A stretch of 64,000 nucleotides of DNA from NCBI RefSeq assembly GCF_000004825.1, contig NW_008805070.1, forward strand, positions 1,860,001 to 1,924,000. Direction: 5' to 3'. Below, piece by piece: positions 25,717-35,267 of the stretch (position 1 is the stretch's first letter; each line of letters begins with the position of its first letter). Source of the DNA: Heterostelium album PN500 (taxonomy: Eukaryota > Evosea > Eumycetozoa > Acytosteliales > Acytosteliaceae). A program made the position numbers and the translations under genes. The notes beneath the pieces are model-generated. The model ran no database searches. It had not been told where the DNA came from and worked only from the letters and a program-made list of their open reading frames with translations.

Positions 25717-26826
25717 ATGTTAAGAAATACATATAATTCGATTAGTAGTGGTGTGAGGAAATTATATTCACCATATTCATATAAATCTTATAGTAGAAGT
25801 AGTAGTTTAAAGTATTTCACAACAACACCTACAACAACAACAACACAACAATCAACTTTAAATACTTTATCAACAGAAAACAGTTGTACTAATAGTAGTA
25901 GTATAGATAATGAAATAAATATAAATAAAAAACAAATAATCAATAAAAAGACGGGTTTTATCTATGAAAGTATAGCAAAGCCACCTAAATATGTATCGAC
26001 AACTACAACTATTATGAATGAAAAGCGTAATGATTTGATAAGAGCGTTGGTGGTGAAACAACCTTTGGAACAGGTACGTGCCAAACATCGATATTTGGTA
26101 GTGGGACTCGGTAATCCCGGTAAGGAGTATCAATTCACCAGACACAACATCGGATTCTTGGCAATCGATAAACTCGCACAACTACTCGGAACAGACATAA
26201 ACAACGATGTAAAGCATTCACACATCACCACAACCTGGTTGAAATTAGATCAAAAACAAAAAAGATCGAAAAAACAAAAGATATCAACAACAACAACAAC
26301 AACAATTAAGCAACAACAAGATAAAGAAGATGTAAATAACAACAATCAAAAAGAAGAAGAAGAAGAAAAAGAAGAAGAAGAAGAAGATATTATTATGGAA
26401 ATTAAGAAACCTAATCAAGTTGTTTATGAAGTTATTCTTGCGAAACCTATGAAGTTCATGAATTTAAGTGGTGGATCGGTTCGATCGTTACACAATCACT
26501 ATAATGTACCGATTGGCAATATTTTGATTATGGTCGACGATATGGCGGTGGATCTTGGCAAGGTTAAACTACGTACAAAGGGTGGTAGTGGTGGACAAAA
26601 CGGTTTGGAAGATATCATCAATCGATTGGGTACGGAGAAGTTCGCGCGACTTCGAATCGGAATTGGTTCTCCACGACCAGGTGAAGATATAGCTAGCTAC
26701 GTACTGCGAAAGTTCCCTCTGGAATCGGTTCAACAGATATCAATGATAACTGAACATGCTGCGAGAGTTGCATTGATGTGGTTAGAATGTGATACTGTAT
26801 TCACAATGAATCATGTCAATAAATAA
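25717..26826 (+). CDS. pth: Peptidyl-tRNA hydrolase (Pth1 family) with N-terminal extension and low-complexity insert
   Basis: Single exon, 369 residues. The Pth1 core starts near residue 125 with YLVVGLGNPGKEYQFTRHNIGF, containing the Asn and catalytic His of the family. It continues with KPMKFMNLSGGSV and MVDDMAVDLGKVKLRTKGGS with the conserved Asp, then GGQNGLEDIINRLGT and RIGIGSPRPG. The enzyme frees tRNA from dropped-off peptidyl-tRNA. Bacterial Pth is about 195 residues. The extra length is an N-terminal Ser/Thr/Tyr/Arg-rich region of about 120 residues, probably including a mitochondrial targeting signal (MLRNTYNSISSGVRKLYSPYSYK), and an insert of about 55 residues (about 178-232) of Lys, Thr, Gln and Glu runs within the core. 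The 3' end lies only 74 bases from the convergent HGH1-like gene. Confidence 0.92.
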   Translation: MLRNTYNSISSGVRKLYSPYSYKSYSRSSSLKYFTTTPTTTTTQQSTLNTLSTENSCTNSSSIDNEININKKQIINKKTGFIYESIAKPPKYVSTTTTIMNEKRNDLIRALVVKQPLEQVRAKHRYLVVGLGNPGKEYQFTRHNIGFLAIDKLAQLLGTDINNDVKHSHITTTWLKLDQKQKRSKKQKISTTTTTTIKQQQDKEDVNNNNQKEEEEEKEEEEEDIIMEIKKPNQVVYEVILAKPMKFMNLSGGSVRSLHNHYNVPIGNILIMVDDMAVDLGKVKLRTKGGSGGQNGLEDIINRLGTEKFARLRIGIGSPRPGEDIASYVLRKFPLESVQQISMITEHAARVALMWLECDTVFTMNHVNK

Positions 26827-26900
26827 TAAAACGACGATATAATATAGTTTAGTATTTTTAGTATTTTAGTATTTTATTTTGTTATTTCTTTATAGAGAGT

Positions 26901-28332
26901 TTAGATCTCTTCGATTTCAATTGTAGAAGCATCGTTGTCATCATCATCTTTCTTTGTATCCATTTCTACGACTTTATTCTCTTTAGCGGTGGTATCTTCT
27001 TCCTCTTCGTCTCTAATCAACATTTCAACAATCTTTTCGATATTCTCACCAATAGTTTCATCCTTTTCAGTTAAATGATAGTTTCTAATGATAGGATACT
27101 ATAATAGTTTTTGATTTGTTTTACAAAAAAAGTATTTATTAATAAACAACAAACAACAACAACATTATTATAACAATATTTAATAATTAACTAATACATA
27201 CAGTCTTTTTATCTCTTAAAATAGCTCTTGATTCTTTTGTACCAGTCAAGAAAATCAATGATTCAATAACCATCTTTCTTGTTTCTTTATCTTGTTCTCT
27301 CTCTATACTTGCTTGTTCTGGTTTATTATGTAATAATTGATTCATTCCTTCCATTTCCTATTGTTATTATTAGATTAGTTGCTCGTTAGTTAGATTATAT
27401 ATATTTTATTATAGTTGGTTTATAAACAATACATACTTCATCAGTTAAAATATCAGAACCTCTAATTAAAAGTAGAATCTTTGTTAAGACATCAATTGAC
27501 TCTGACAGGAGGTATGGATGATCGGTTTCACTGAAACAACAGTTTCTAATGATACCGACGATACCACGGCGAATGACAACCGATTGATGTTGAATCAATG
27601 GCAACAACGACTTGAAGATTGCATTCTCTTGGTTCAAAATGATATTTCTACCCTCTTCGATCTGTGTAATATTCAAAAGAATATTGACTACCCAAGCACC
27701 CTTCTTACTCACCAAGATATCTTCATCTCCTTCACTAACAGTCAAGAGATTCGATAATTTCAAAATATAAAATCCTTGTAATTCTCTACCATACTAATTT
27801 GTTTTTGTTTTTGTTTGTAAAAGTAACGATTCGATTAATATGTGAGTATGATATCTTTTATCTTTCTTATTACTTATTACTTACTTGCATTAATGAAATA
27901 CAACCCTCTTTTGTATGTGTAATGTTTGATAAGAGAATAGAGTAGATCTCTCTTAGTTTATTCTTTGTATCGGTTGTACCATCGACCAATCTTGGTACGA
28001 TGTTTCTCTTTACGATATCATTCAACATATCGTTATCTTGACAAAAGTTAATGAGTGTTGTCAATGTTAATCTGTTAATAGTCTAAATATGAAAATAACA
28101 ACATTATAAGTGTTAGAATATATTCAGAAATCTATTATTATTAATCATTGTAGATAATTACTTGATTTTCATCACCAATCAATCTAATTAAAAGGTTAAT
28201 GATATTTGTTTTCTTGAGAACATCTCTTGCTGGCTGTTCACCAGAGACACCTGCAATATGTTGTAAAGCAAGGATCTTGATCTCTGGTTTTTGTTCTTGA
28301 AGGAATGGTACTAACTCTGTTAATTGATCCAT
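26901..28332 (-). CDS. hgh1: HGH1-like armadillo/HEAT protein
   Basis: Five exons on the minus strand, all joined in phase 0: 28162-28332, 27885-28082, 27437-27793, 27202-27357 and 26901-27098, giving 359 residues. The start MDQLTELVPFLQEQKPEIKI is followed by helical repeats (ALQHIAGVSGEQPARDVL, TLTTLINFCQDNDML, WVVNILLNITQIEEGRN, VVIRRGIVGIIRNCCFSE). The C-terminal part carries the HGH1 signature around GTKESRAILRDKKTYPIIRNYH. HGH1 (FAM203 in animals, about 390 residues) is a cytosolic helper of TRiC/CCT needed for folding elongation factor 2. A Glu/Asp/Lys-rich tail ends the protein. Exon lengths are all multiples of three, so exon skipping would keep the frame. Confidence 0.88.
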
Positions 28333-28689
28333 CTTTAAATAATCTATCTATCAAACTATCTAGAATTTTAAATGTATCTATCGTTAAATTATTAATATTA
28401 AAAAAAAAAAAAAAAGAAAAAAACGAAAACAATGAAAAAACGAAACAATTGTTTTATTTTATTGTGAACTTAATATTAAGTTTATTATTATTGTTGTTGA
28501 TTATTATTTGGATTCTAATTAACTAGACCATGGAATATAGAATATATTGAAAAAGTTGATTGAAAATTCAATGTATACAATGCTTTCTCCTAATCTAAAA
28601 ATGTTAGCACTATAACTAATAAGTGTATTTATATGGGGTTGGTCTATCTATTTATACATACATACATTCAATGATAGGTTACAACGAGA

Positions 28690-28990
28690 AAACATATTTT
28701 TGTGAATAATTGTCTTTGCTTCTATCAATAAATTTACTACAAATACTCATCTTAGGCTTTTCGAGTATATCATACCTAATCGGGAAGGTGGGAACCTTTA
28801 CCACCGATCAGTTATCCATTAAGAATGTCTCAGGAATGACTGACAAGCTGTGGCCTTTTGTTAGATCCATCTTATCTTTACACTGTGCAGTGTTGAACAG
28901 AAAAGACTAGTCTAAATTCCCTACAGAAAGCGTTGTCTCCTAAAGGAAGCAATAGAAAAAGGGAAAGTCAGACGAAAACGTAGTGAAACA
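28690..28990 (+). other. Unidentified coding-like scrap
   Basis: Composition is clearly less A/T-biased than the flanks. One frame reads FSSISYLIGKVGTFTTDQLS and continues to LWPFVRSILSLHCAVLNRKD before a stop. There is no start, splice chain or recognised family. A fragment of an old mobile element is possible, but I cannot name one. Confidence 0.3.
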
Positions 28991-29202
28991 ATTCAGTATT
29001 GTTTTTTACCAACAATTATTACTGTAATGCATTAATTTCGGCATCAATTGAGGTGATGAGGAGGAAATAGAGGTTTATTTATTTGATATTTACCATTATT
29101 TATTGGTATATAAAATAATCTTCAGCTCAACTTAAGAATCCAAATAATAATCAAAAACATAATTATAAACAGACATTTTATTTCTCATTCAACTATTTAT
29201 TT

Positions 29203-29386
29203 ATTTTGATTGGTAATATTTCTAACTATTTTAATCATTTTTGAGAAAACAAAAAAAAAAGTGATTAATAAAAATCAGATCTTCATCTTTTTTTGCGACT
29301 CTCAAATCACTTTTGGACTATTCTTTAAAAAAAGGTTTTTTTTTTTCAAAATGATTAAAATAGTTAGAAATAGTGACAATCAAAAT
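29203..29386. repeat. Fold-back (inverted-repeat) element of about 184 bases
   Basis: Positions 29218-29241 and 29348-29371 are perfect reverse complements (ATTTCTAACTATTTTAATCA plus TTTT). The pairing continues outward imperfectly to 29203 and 29386 (ATTTTGATTG against CAATCAAAAT). Between them a second inverted pair sits at 29257-29266 and 29305-29314 (AAAAGTGATT / AATCACTTTT). The whole could fold into one long hairpin, like a miniature inverted-repeat element; no coding capacity and no obvious target-site duplication. Confidence 0.75.
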
Positions 29387-29866
29387 TAGATAAAAAGGAT
29401 ATCTATTTTATAACATTCTTGAAAAAAAGATAAATAACATTTAATTTCAAAGGTGAAATGAAAAAAAGGTTTGATGATCATTTTATTTTGCAATAAAAAT
29501 CTAAATTTGGTCAGACCAAAACCACAAAATTAAACAAGTCAAAAAAACTGTTTAAACGTGTCATCTTTATAGGTTCATCAACTCGCGTTTAATACACAAC
29601 TCCCAAACCACACACCACCCCACATAATTATTTAATTCACACATGATTTTAAAAATAATGTTATTTTATGAAATTAAATCATCTCATTGTTGAACAACAT
29701 CATAGAATTACTTAGACTAGCCAATATCTATAAATAAATATTTATACTGTTCATTGTAAATAATTAAATTAAAAGGTAGGTAATAAACAAATAAAAACAT
29801 ATACAGTTAAATAATATATATATTTATATTAATAGATCTATCTATATCTTATCTTATTTTTTAAAG

Positions 29867-31037
29867 ATGAAGATTGCATTATTTTCAAATAAGAAATATT
29901 GGTCAGAATATTTTGATAAAACTAAAAGTTCACATGAAATCAAATATTTAGATGTTCCTTTGAACGAACAAACTGTAAGTAATAATAACACTTATAATGA
30001 ATATTATTATTATTTATCACTGTTAATTTTATTTATTTTGCAGGCTGAAATTGCAAAAGGATTCGATGCAGTCTGTGCATTTGTAAATGATTGTTTGGAG
30101 AGAACGGTATTGAGTGTACTCGGTAACAATGGTGTGAAGTGTGTGCTGCTGAGATGTGCCGGTTTCAATAATGTCGACTTGAAGGCTGCCAAAGAGTTTG
30201 GAATCACCGTACTGAGAGTACCTGCCTACTCACCACACTCTGTCGCAGAGTTTGCTGTCATGCTGTTGCTCGAGCTCAACCGTAAGCTTATCAAATCGTA
30301 CCTGCGTGTCAGAGAAGGTAACTTCTCACTCGACGGACTGGTCGGTGGTGAGATGCACGGCAAAACCGTTGGTGTCATCGGAACCGGTAACATCGGTAGA
30401 ATCGTCTCCAAGATCCTTCTCGGCTACGGTTGCAACGTTATTGCCTACGACGTCTTTGAGAGTGACGAAGCCAAAAAGATGGGTGTAAAATACGTTACAC
30501 TCGATGAAATCTGGAAACAAGCTGATATGATATCCCTTCATACTCCATTATTAAAAGATACTGTAAGTTTATTTTTATTGTTTTGTTTGTTTATAAAAAA
30601 GACTAACTAAACTTTGTTTTATTTTGTTTTGTTTTGTTTTGTTTTTTGTTTTATAGTATCATATGATCAATGATGAAACAATCGGTAAGATGAAGGAAAA
30701 GATTGTTATTGTTAATACTTCTAGAGGTGGATTGGTAGATACCAAAGCTGTGATTAGAGGTTTGAAGTCTGGTAAGATCGGTGCACTCGGTCTTGATGTG
30801 TATGAAGAGGAAACCGGATTGTTCTTCAATGATACCTCGGATTTGATTCTACAAGACGATGTACTCGCTAGATTGATGACCTTTAACAATGTGATTATCA
30901 CTGGTCACGAGGCATGGTTCACCGACACCTCTCTCAAGCAAATCTGTCAGATCACCCTAGGTAACATGACCGACTTTGAAAAAGGTACAATCAAAAAGGA
31001 GAATCTCGTTGAATATCAACCACAACCAAATAAATAA
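29867..31037 (+). CDS. ldhA: D-lactate dehydrogenase-type 2-hydroxyacid dehydrogenase
   Basis: Three exons (29867-29974, 30044-30562, 30657-31037) give 335 residues, the usual length for fermentative D-lactate dehydrogenases. The N-terminal substrate domain (MKIALFSNKKYWSEYF) is followed by LLRCAGFNNVDLKAAKEFG and VPAYSPHSVAEFAVMLLLEL, characteristic of LdhA. The Rossmann motif is GVIGTGNIGRIVSKILLGYG. The catalytic trio is visible as Arg in NTSRGGLVD, Glu in DVYEEETG and His in ITGHEAWFT. The enzyme interconverts pyruvate and D-lactate with NAD(H). The second intron carries a (TTTTG)n tract before its TTATAG acceptor. The 3' end is convergent with mL49, 218 bases away. Confidence 0.93.
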
Positions 31038-31255
31038 TCATAATAACAACAACAAAAATTTAATGAGAATTCATCACATCAAATCACATCTTAATCTACC
31101 AAACAAACAAATAAATAATATAATAATAAATAAAATCAATCTTATTACAAATATAATATTTTGTAATTTATATATTTTTTTATTTATCCCAATTATTTTA
31201 TTAATATTGCTTTTATTTTATATATATTTTTTTTTGGTATTTTTGATTAGCTATT

Positions 31256-31926
31256 TTAAAATCCAAGAGCAGTCAACCATACCAAAAGTGTAAGTGAATG
31301 ATCACCTCTTATTGAAATTGTTCCTTCGTTTTGAGTGATCGAGACTTCCTCTCCTAATATGTTTCTTAATTCTTGTAATATAATCTAAAAATTGATAGTA
31401 GTTTGATTTGATTTGATTAGATTTTGATTGGAGATGTATCGATAAGTTATCAAGATATACATACAGTGACATCACCTGAATACTTTCTCAGTACGGTTTC
31501 TTTGGCTCTTTGAGATCTGATGAGATCAGAGTAGACCGGTAGTCTACCGGATGCAGTTCTCTCAAAGTGGAATGGAAGATTCTCGGTTCCACCGTTTGGT
31601 TTGATCGTTGTGATACTGCTGACTGATTGCACTGGATATAACAATGGTGATACTGGTTTCAATTCGTATTTTCTCTTTAATGTTCTTTTCTTTTGTTGTT
31701 CTGATGATGATGTAGTCATTTCATTGATTATAGATTCTGTTGGTGTTGCTGTTTCAGTTGCTGTAGAATAGAACTTTGTCGATGAAAATGACAAACTACT
31801 GTTACTATTACTATATTTATTATTTACAAAACTACTACTGTTAACAACAACAGTAGTAGATGGCATTACTCTATATAAAGACAATGATCTTTTACAGATC
31901 AATCTTGAACAGTTATTTAACATCAT
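31256..31926 (-). CDS. mrpl49: Mitochondrial ribosomal protein mL49 (IMG2/MRPL49)
   Basis: Two minus-strand exons: 31465-31926 and 31256-31384 (intron GTATGT..TTTTAG), 196 residues. The first ATG in the frame is at 31926 (MMLNNCSRLICKRSLSLYR), a basic, Ser/Leu-rich mitochondrial presequence; the in-frame codon further up is TTG and is not used here. The conserved Img2/L49 domain occupies the last 90 residues: LPFHFERTASGRLPVYSDL, RAKETVLRKYSGDV, then exon 2 with LQELRNILGEEV, ISIRGDHSLTLLVWLTALGF and TAA. The protein is part of the large mitochondrial ribosomal subunit. The low-complexity Ser/Asn stretch between presequence and domain is usual for dictyostelids. Confidence 0.9.
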
Positions 31927-32811
31927 TCTCTTACTACTAAATATATAATTATATATAGGCAATGGATGTATTGGTTTTACAGAGAAATATGTGATGGTGT
32001 TCTTTCTAAAAATCTGATCGTTTTTTTAAATTCTATTTTTTTTTATTTTTCAAAAATTAGTTTTTTTTTTGTTTTTTTATTCTTTTGTTTGTAAACCGAT
32101 ATGAATTTGTTCAATCTTCAAATTTTCTATTGAAGTTCTATGTATATATACTTATCCAAATCAATCATTAATCTTTAAATATATAAATATAAGAGGAACA
32201 TACAATAGTAGATGACTTAAGTCATATGACAATTGTAACTTAATTTATCACTATTACTAACTAGTTAGTTAGTTTTATTGAATATTTATTCGTAAAAATA
32301 ATTTTAGGTATCAAGATTTATAAATAAATAATATTATAGTAGTACCGGTAAAAATAACATGTTAAAATCGTATGCTTTTTTCGAAAATCGTATGCTTTTT
32401 GATCTCAATAATTTAATAATAATTTGGGTGAAAACAATTTTTTTTTTTTTTTAAATTAAATGTCAGGTGTGCAAATATTGATTACAATATTTTTAATTAA
32501 ATTTTTGAAAAGAAAAAATAAAGACAAAACAACCTTTCAACTGTTGTATTTTATTAAATAAAGCCTATAACTTATCATTTTTAACTAGTTGTTTAGTTGT
32601 TGAGTTATTATTTATAATAATATATAATTAAAAGATAGATTTGTATTATAATAATTTATAATTTCTAAGAAAAAACAATTTGAATTAAAATATTAATTAG
32701 TAGTAGTAATAATAAAAAGAATAATCAATAGTTAGTTAGTTAGTGTTGGTGTTGTTAGGTGTTTTTGCTGTTGTTGTAGTTAGTTAGTTGTTTTGTCTGT
32801 CTGATTTAAAG
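31927..32811. promoter_or_regulatory. Divergent intergenic region between mL49 and the acidic-protein gene
   Basis: About 885 A/T-rich bases separate two divergent genes. Two small structured items are seen: a perfect 14-base palindrome ATGACTTAAGTCAT at 32212-32225, which resembles a bZIP half-site pair, and a short direct repeat AAAATCGTATGCTTTTT at about 32364-32400. Confidence 0.5.
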
Positions 32812-34510
32812 ATGGAGAGAAGATCAGAAGTAGAGGAACTCGAAGATGAAATCGAGAGAGTAACAAGTAACAGTAGAATTGCAAGAGCTTTATGGAATTC
32901 ATTGGTGGTAGAGGAAGAGGATTTAGTTAGTGGTGGTGATCATCATGATCATGATGTCAACATGCAAGAGGAAATAGCAAGTAGTTCTACACGTAGAGGA
33001 CCATCATCTCTCCAGAGATACAGTCATTTGTTACAACCACCAAGAATGCCATATCGTTGGACACACCGATTATTCACTACCGATCATCTTCATCAAGTTG
33101 TTAATCAAAACAATACTAATGATGATAAAGATAATGAAGAGGAGGAAGAAGAAGAAGAAGAAGAAGACAGTCATCAAAGTAGTGATATGTTACAACAACA
33201 GCATCAGTATCCATATGCAGATGATGATATAACCAGAGAAACAGATAGTGACAATCATAACGAAGAAGAGGTAGAGGTGGAGGAAGAGGAGGTAGAAGAA
33301 GAGGAAGAGGAAGTGGATGGAGAGTTTGAAGATGGAGATGGAGAGGAAGAGTATTATTTTGAGGAAGAGGAGGAAGAGGAAGAAGAAGGTGGTGAAGGCA
33401 TTAGCTACTTTGAAGATCTAGAGAGATATGTAATCAATATGGGAGAGGATCAAGAGGACCAGTATGACGAAGATGATTATTATGATGAGGAGGAAGAGGA
33501 TGATTACGATGAAGATGAAGATAATATTACAATCAATGGTGAAGATGATGACGAAGATGACTATGACGACGACGGTTACGACGATGAAGATGAAGATCAG
33601 GACAACGACAACGACGACTATCTCTTGGAGGAAAGAATCATGTTTTGTGATCTAGAAGATCCTGCTTCTGCTGTTTCTTCATCACCAGTATTCCGCGGAT
33701 CATCATCATCATCGTCGTCGTCGACATCATTATCTTCATCGTCGTTGTCATCGCTAACGAATGTCGGTGGTATCAACTTTAATAGCAGTAGTAACAGCAG
33801 TAATATAAGTAACAACAGTATCAATATACTTAGACAATTCACATCGCTCTCACTCAATCTCAACACGAATCATCCGATGCAGTGTAAATACGGACTGACC
33901 GGATATTTCATTTACAATAAACTAAAGATTGCAAATATCGCGGGTTTCGATACATCGAGTTCGAATCCAACCAAGTTCCTCACACAAATTGTATCATATT
34001 ATATAACGGTGTCGGAGAAGACCACCTATCAGGCATCACAACAGCTAGTACATTTCATTAAATTCCTGCCATCCACCACTGAAACCAACAAACTGATCAA
34101 CCCAAACATGCTGCTCAAAGAATCGATCCCTCTCAAAATAGTATTGGATATACTTGAGCATTATTATAGAAACAATGATACACCTATTTTTAAAGTAATT
34201 ATCATCAACAAAACAAATCAAATCAATCATGATTATTATCATCTAAATACTAATCAAATTAAAATATAATACACAGACATATCAAGATATAATATTACCA
34301 ATGGTTTCATCATTCTATCAGAGAATATCGAATGAAGATCTTTTAATTATAAATAGACATTTGAAAGTACTTATAGATAAAGATCAATACTTTGCACAGA
34401 TAGTTCCTCTACTAGATAAGAAAACACAATATCTAAAAATTTTCAATCAACGATTGACATCGATTAGAAATCTTTGTGGATCAAACAATAATAGTCATTA
34501 TTTCCTTTAG
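32812..34510 (+). CDS. Very acidic low-complexity protein of unknown function
   Basis: Two exons (32812-34194, 34277-34510) give 538 residues. The start is the ATG at 32812; an in-frame TTG further up is not credible. Residues about 1-100 are ordinary (MERRSEVEELEDEIERVTSN...MPYRWTHRLFTTD). Residues about 105-280 are almost wholly Glu and Asp with Tyr and Asn, and a Ser run follows near 300. The last 200 residues look globular and helical (MQCKYGLTGYFIYNKLKIAN, SEKTTYQASQQLVHFIKFL, KIVLDILEHYYRN, IINRHLKVLIDKDQYF). No family is recognised. Long acidic arms of this kind are common in nuclear histone- or ribosome-handling proteins, which is only a hint. Confidence 0.8.
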
Positions 34511-35267
34511 TTGATAATAACATAATCATCATCATTTCTACAAAATGATAATCAACACTGCAAACCTATAAACCTACCAACCAAAGGATCATTATCAACA
34601 ATAATAGAGTAACTAAATTAAACATACATTTAGGGTATAAAAAAAACAAAAAAAAAAAAAAAACAATTGTAAATAATAAATATTAATATTTAATAATAAA
34701 TATTTAAAGCAATTGTCTTGTTTTGTTTTTTCATTGATTGTTTTGCAATGATTGTTTGAAAAATCAGTGATCAAAAAGAAGTTTGCTAAGATTATTCAAA
34801 AGATTAGTCCAATTTTCTTTAAAAAACAAGTGTTTCGACATTTTTTTGTAGTTTTTTGTATTTTTTTTTTGTTTTTGTTTTGGTTTTTTTTTTTTTTTTG
34901 TCAAAACGCATTCATTTTTACTCTTGATTATTATTACTTACTTTTTTTATTTTTATTTTTTTTATTTTTAAAATCACATTACTTATTTAATCAATAATCA
35001 CTAGAGAGTATTACGAGTAGTAAAAGAGTATCATTGATTAATCAATCTTAATGAATAAAGTAAATTTGAATCATTAATCAGATCAATCAATTAAGTTCAC
35101 TTTAAATACATATAATATAATATGGTTGTAGTTGTGTTTTAGCATTATTTATATTCTCATTAAATTAATATCATAATAATATATAATTTATTTTTTTTTT
35201 TGTTTTAGTTTTTGTATATATATATAAATAATAATAGTTATCAAATAGTAATATAATAATAATAATC
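34511..35267. other. A+T-rich spacer
   Basis: No gene seen. T- and A-runs dominate (34640-34665, 34860-34900). Open frames in the T-rich part are Phe/Leu artefacts. Confidence 0.6.

Larger units (their letters stand above)
28333..29866. other. Spacer between HGH1-like and lactate dehydrogenase genes
   Basis: Both neighbouring genes point away from this 1.5-kb stretch, so it carries two promoters. It also holds a coding-like scrap (about 28690-28990) and a fold-back element (29203-29386), listed separately. The remaining sequence is A/T-rich, with a CA-rich patch at 29585-29640. Confidence 0.55.
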
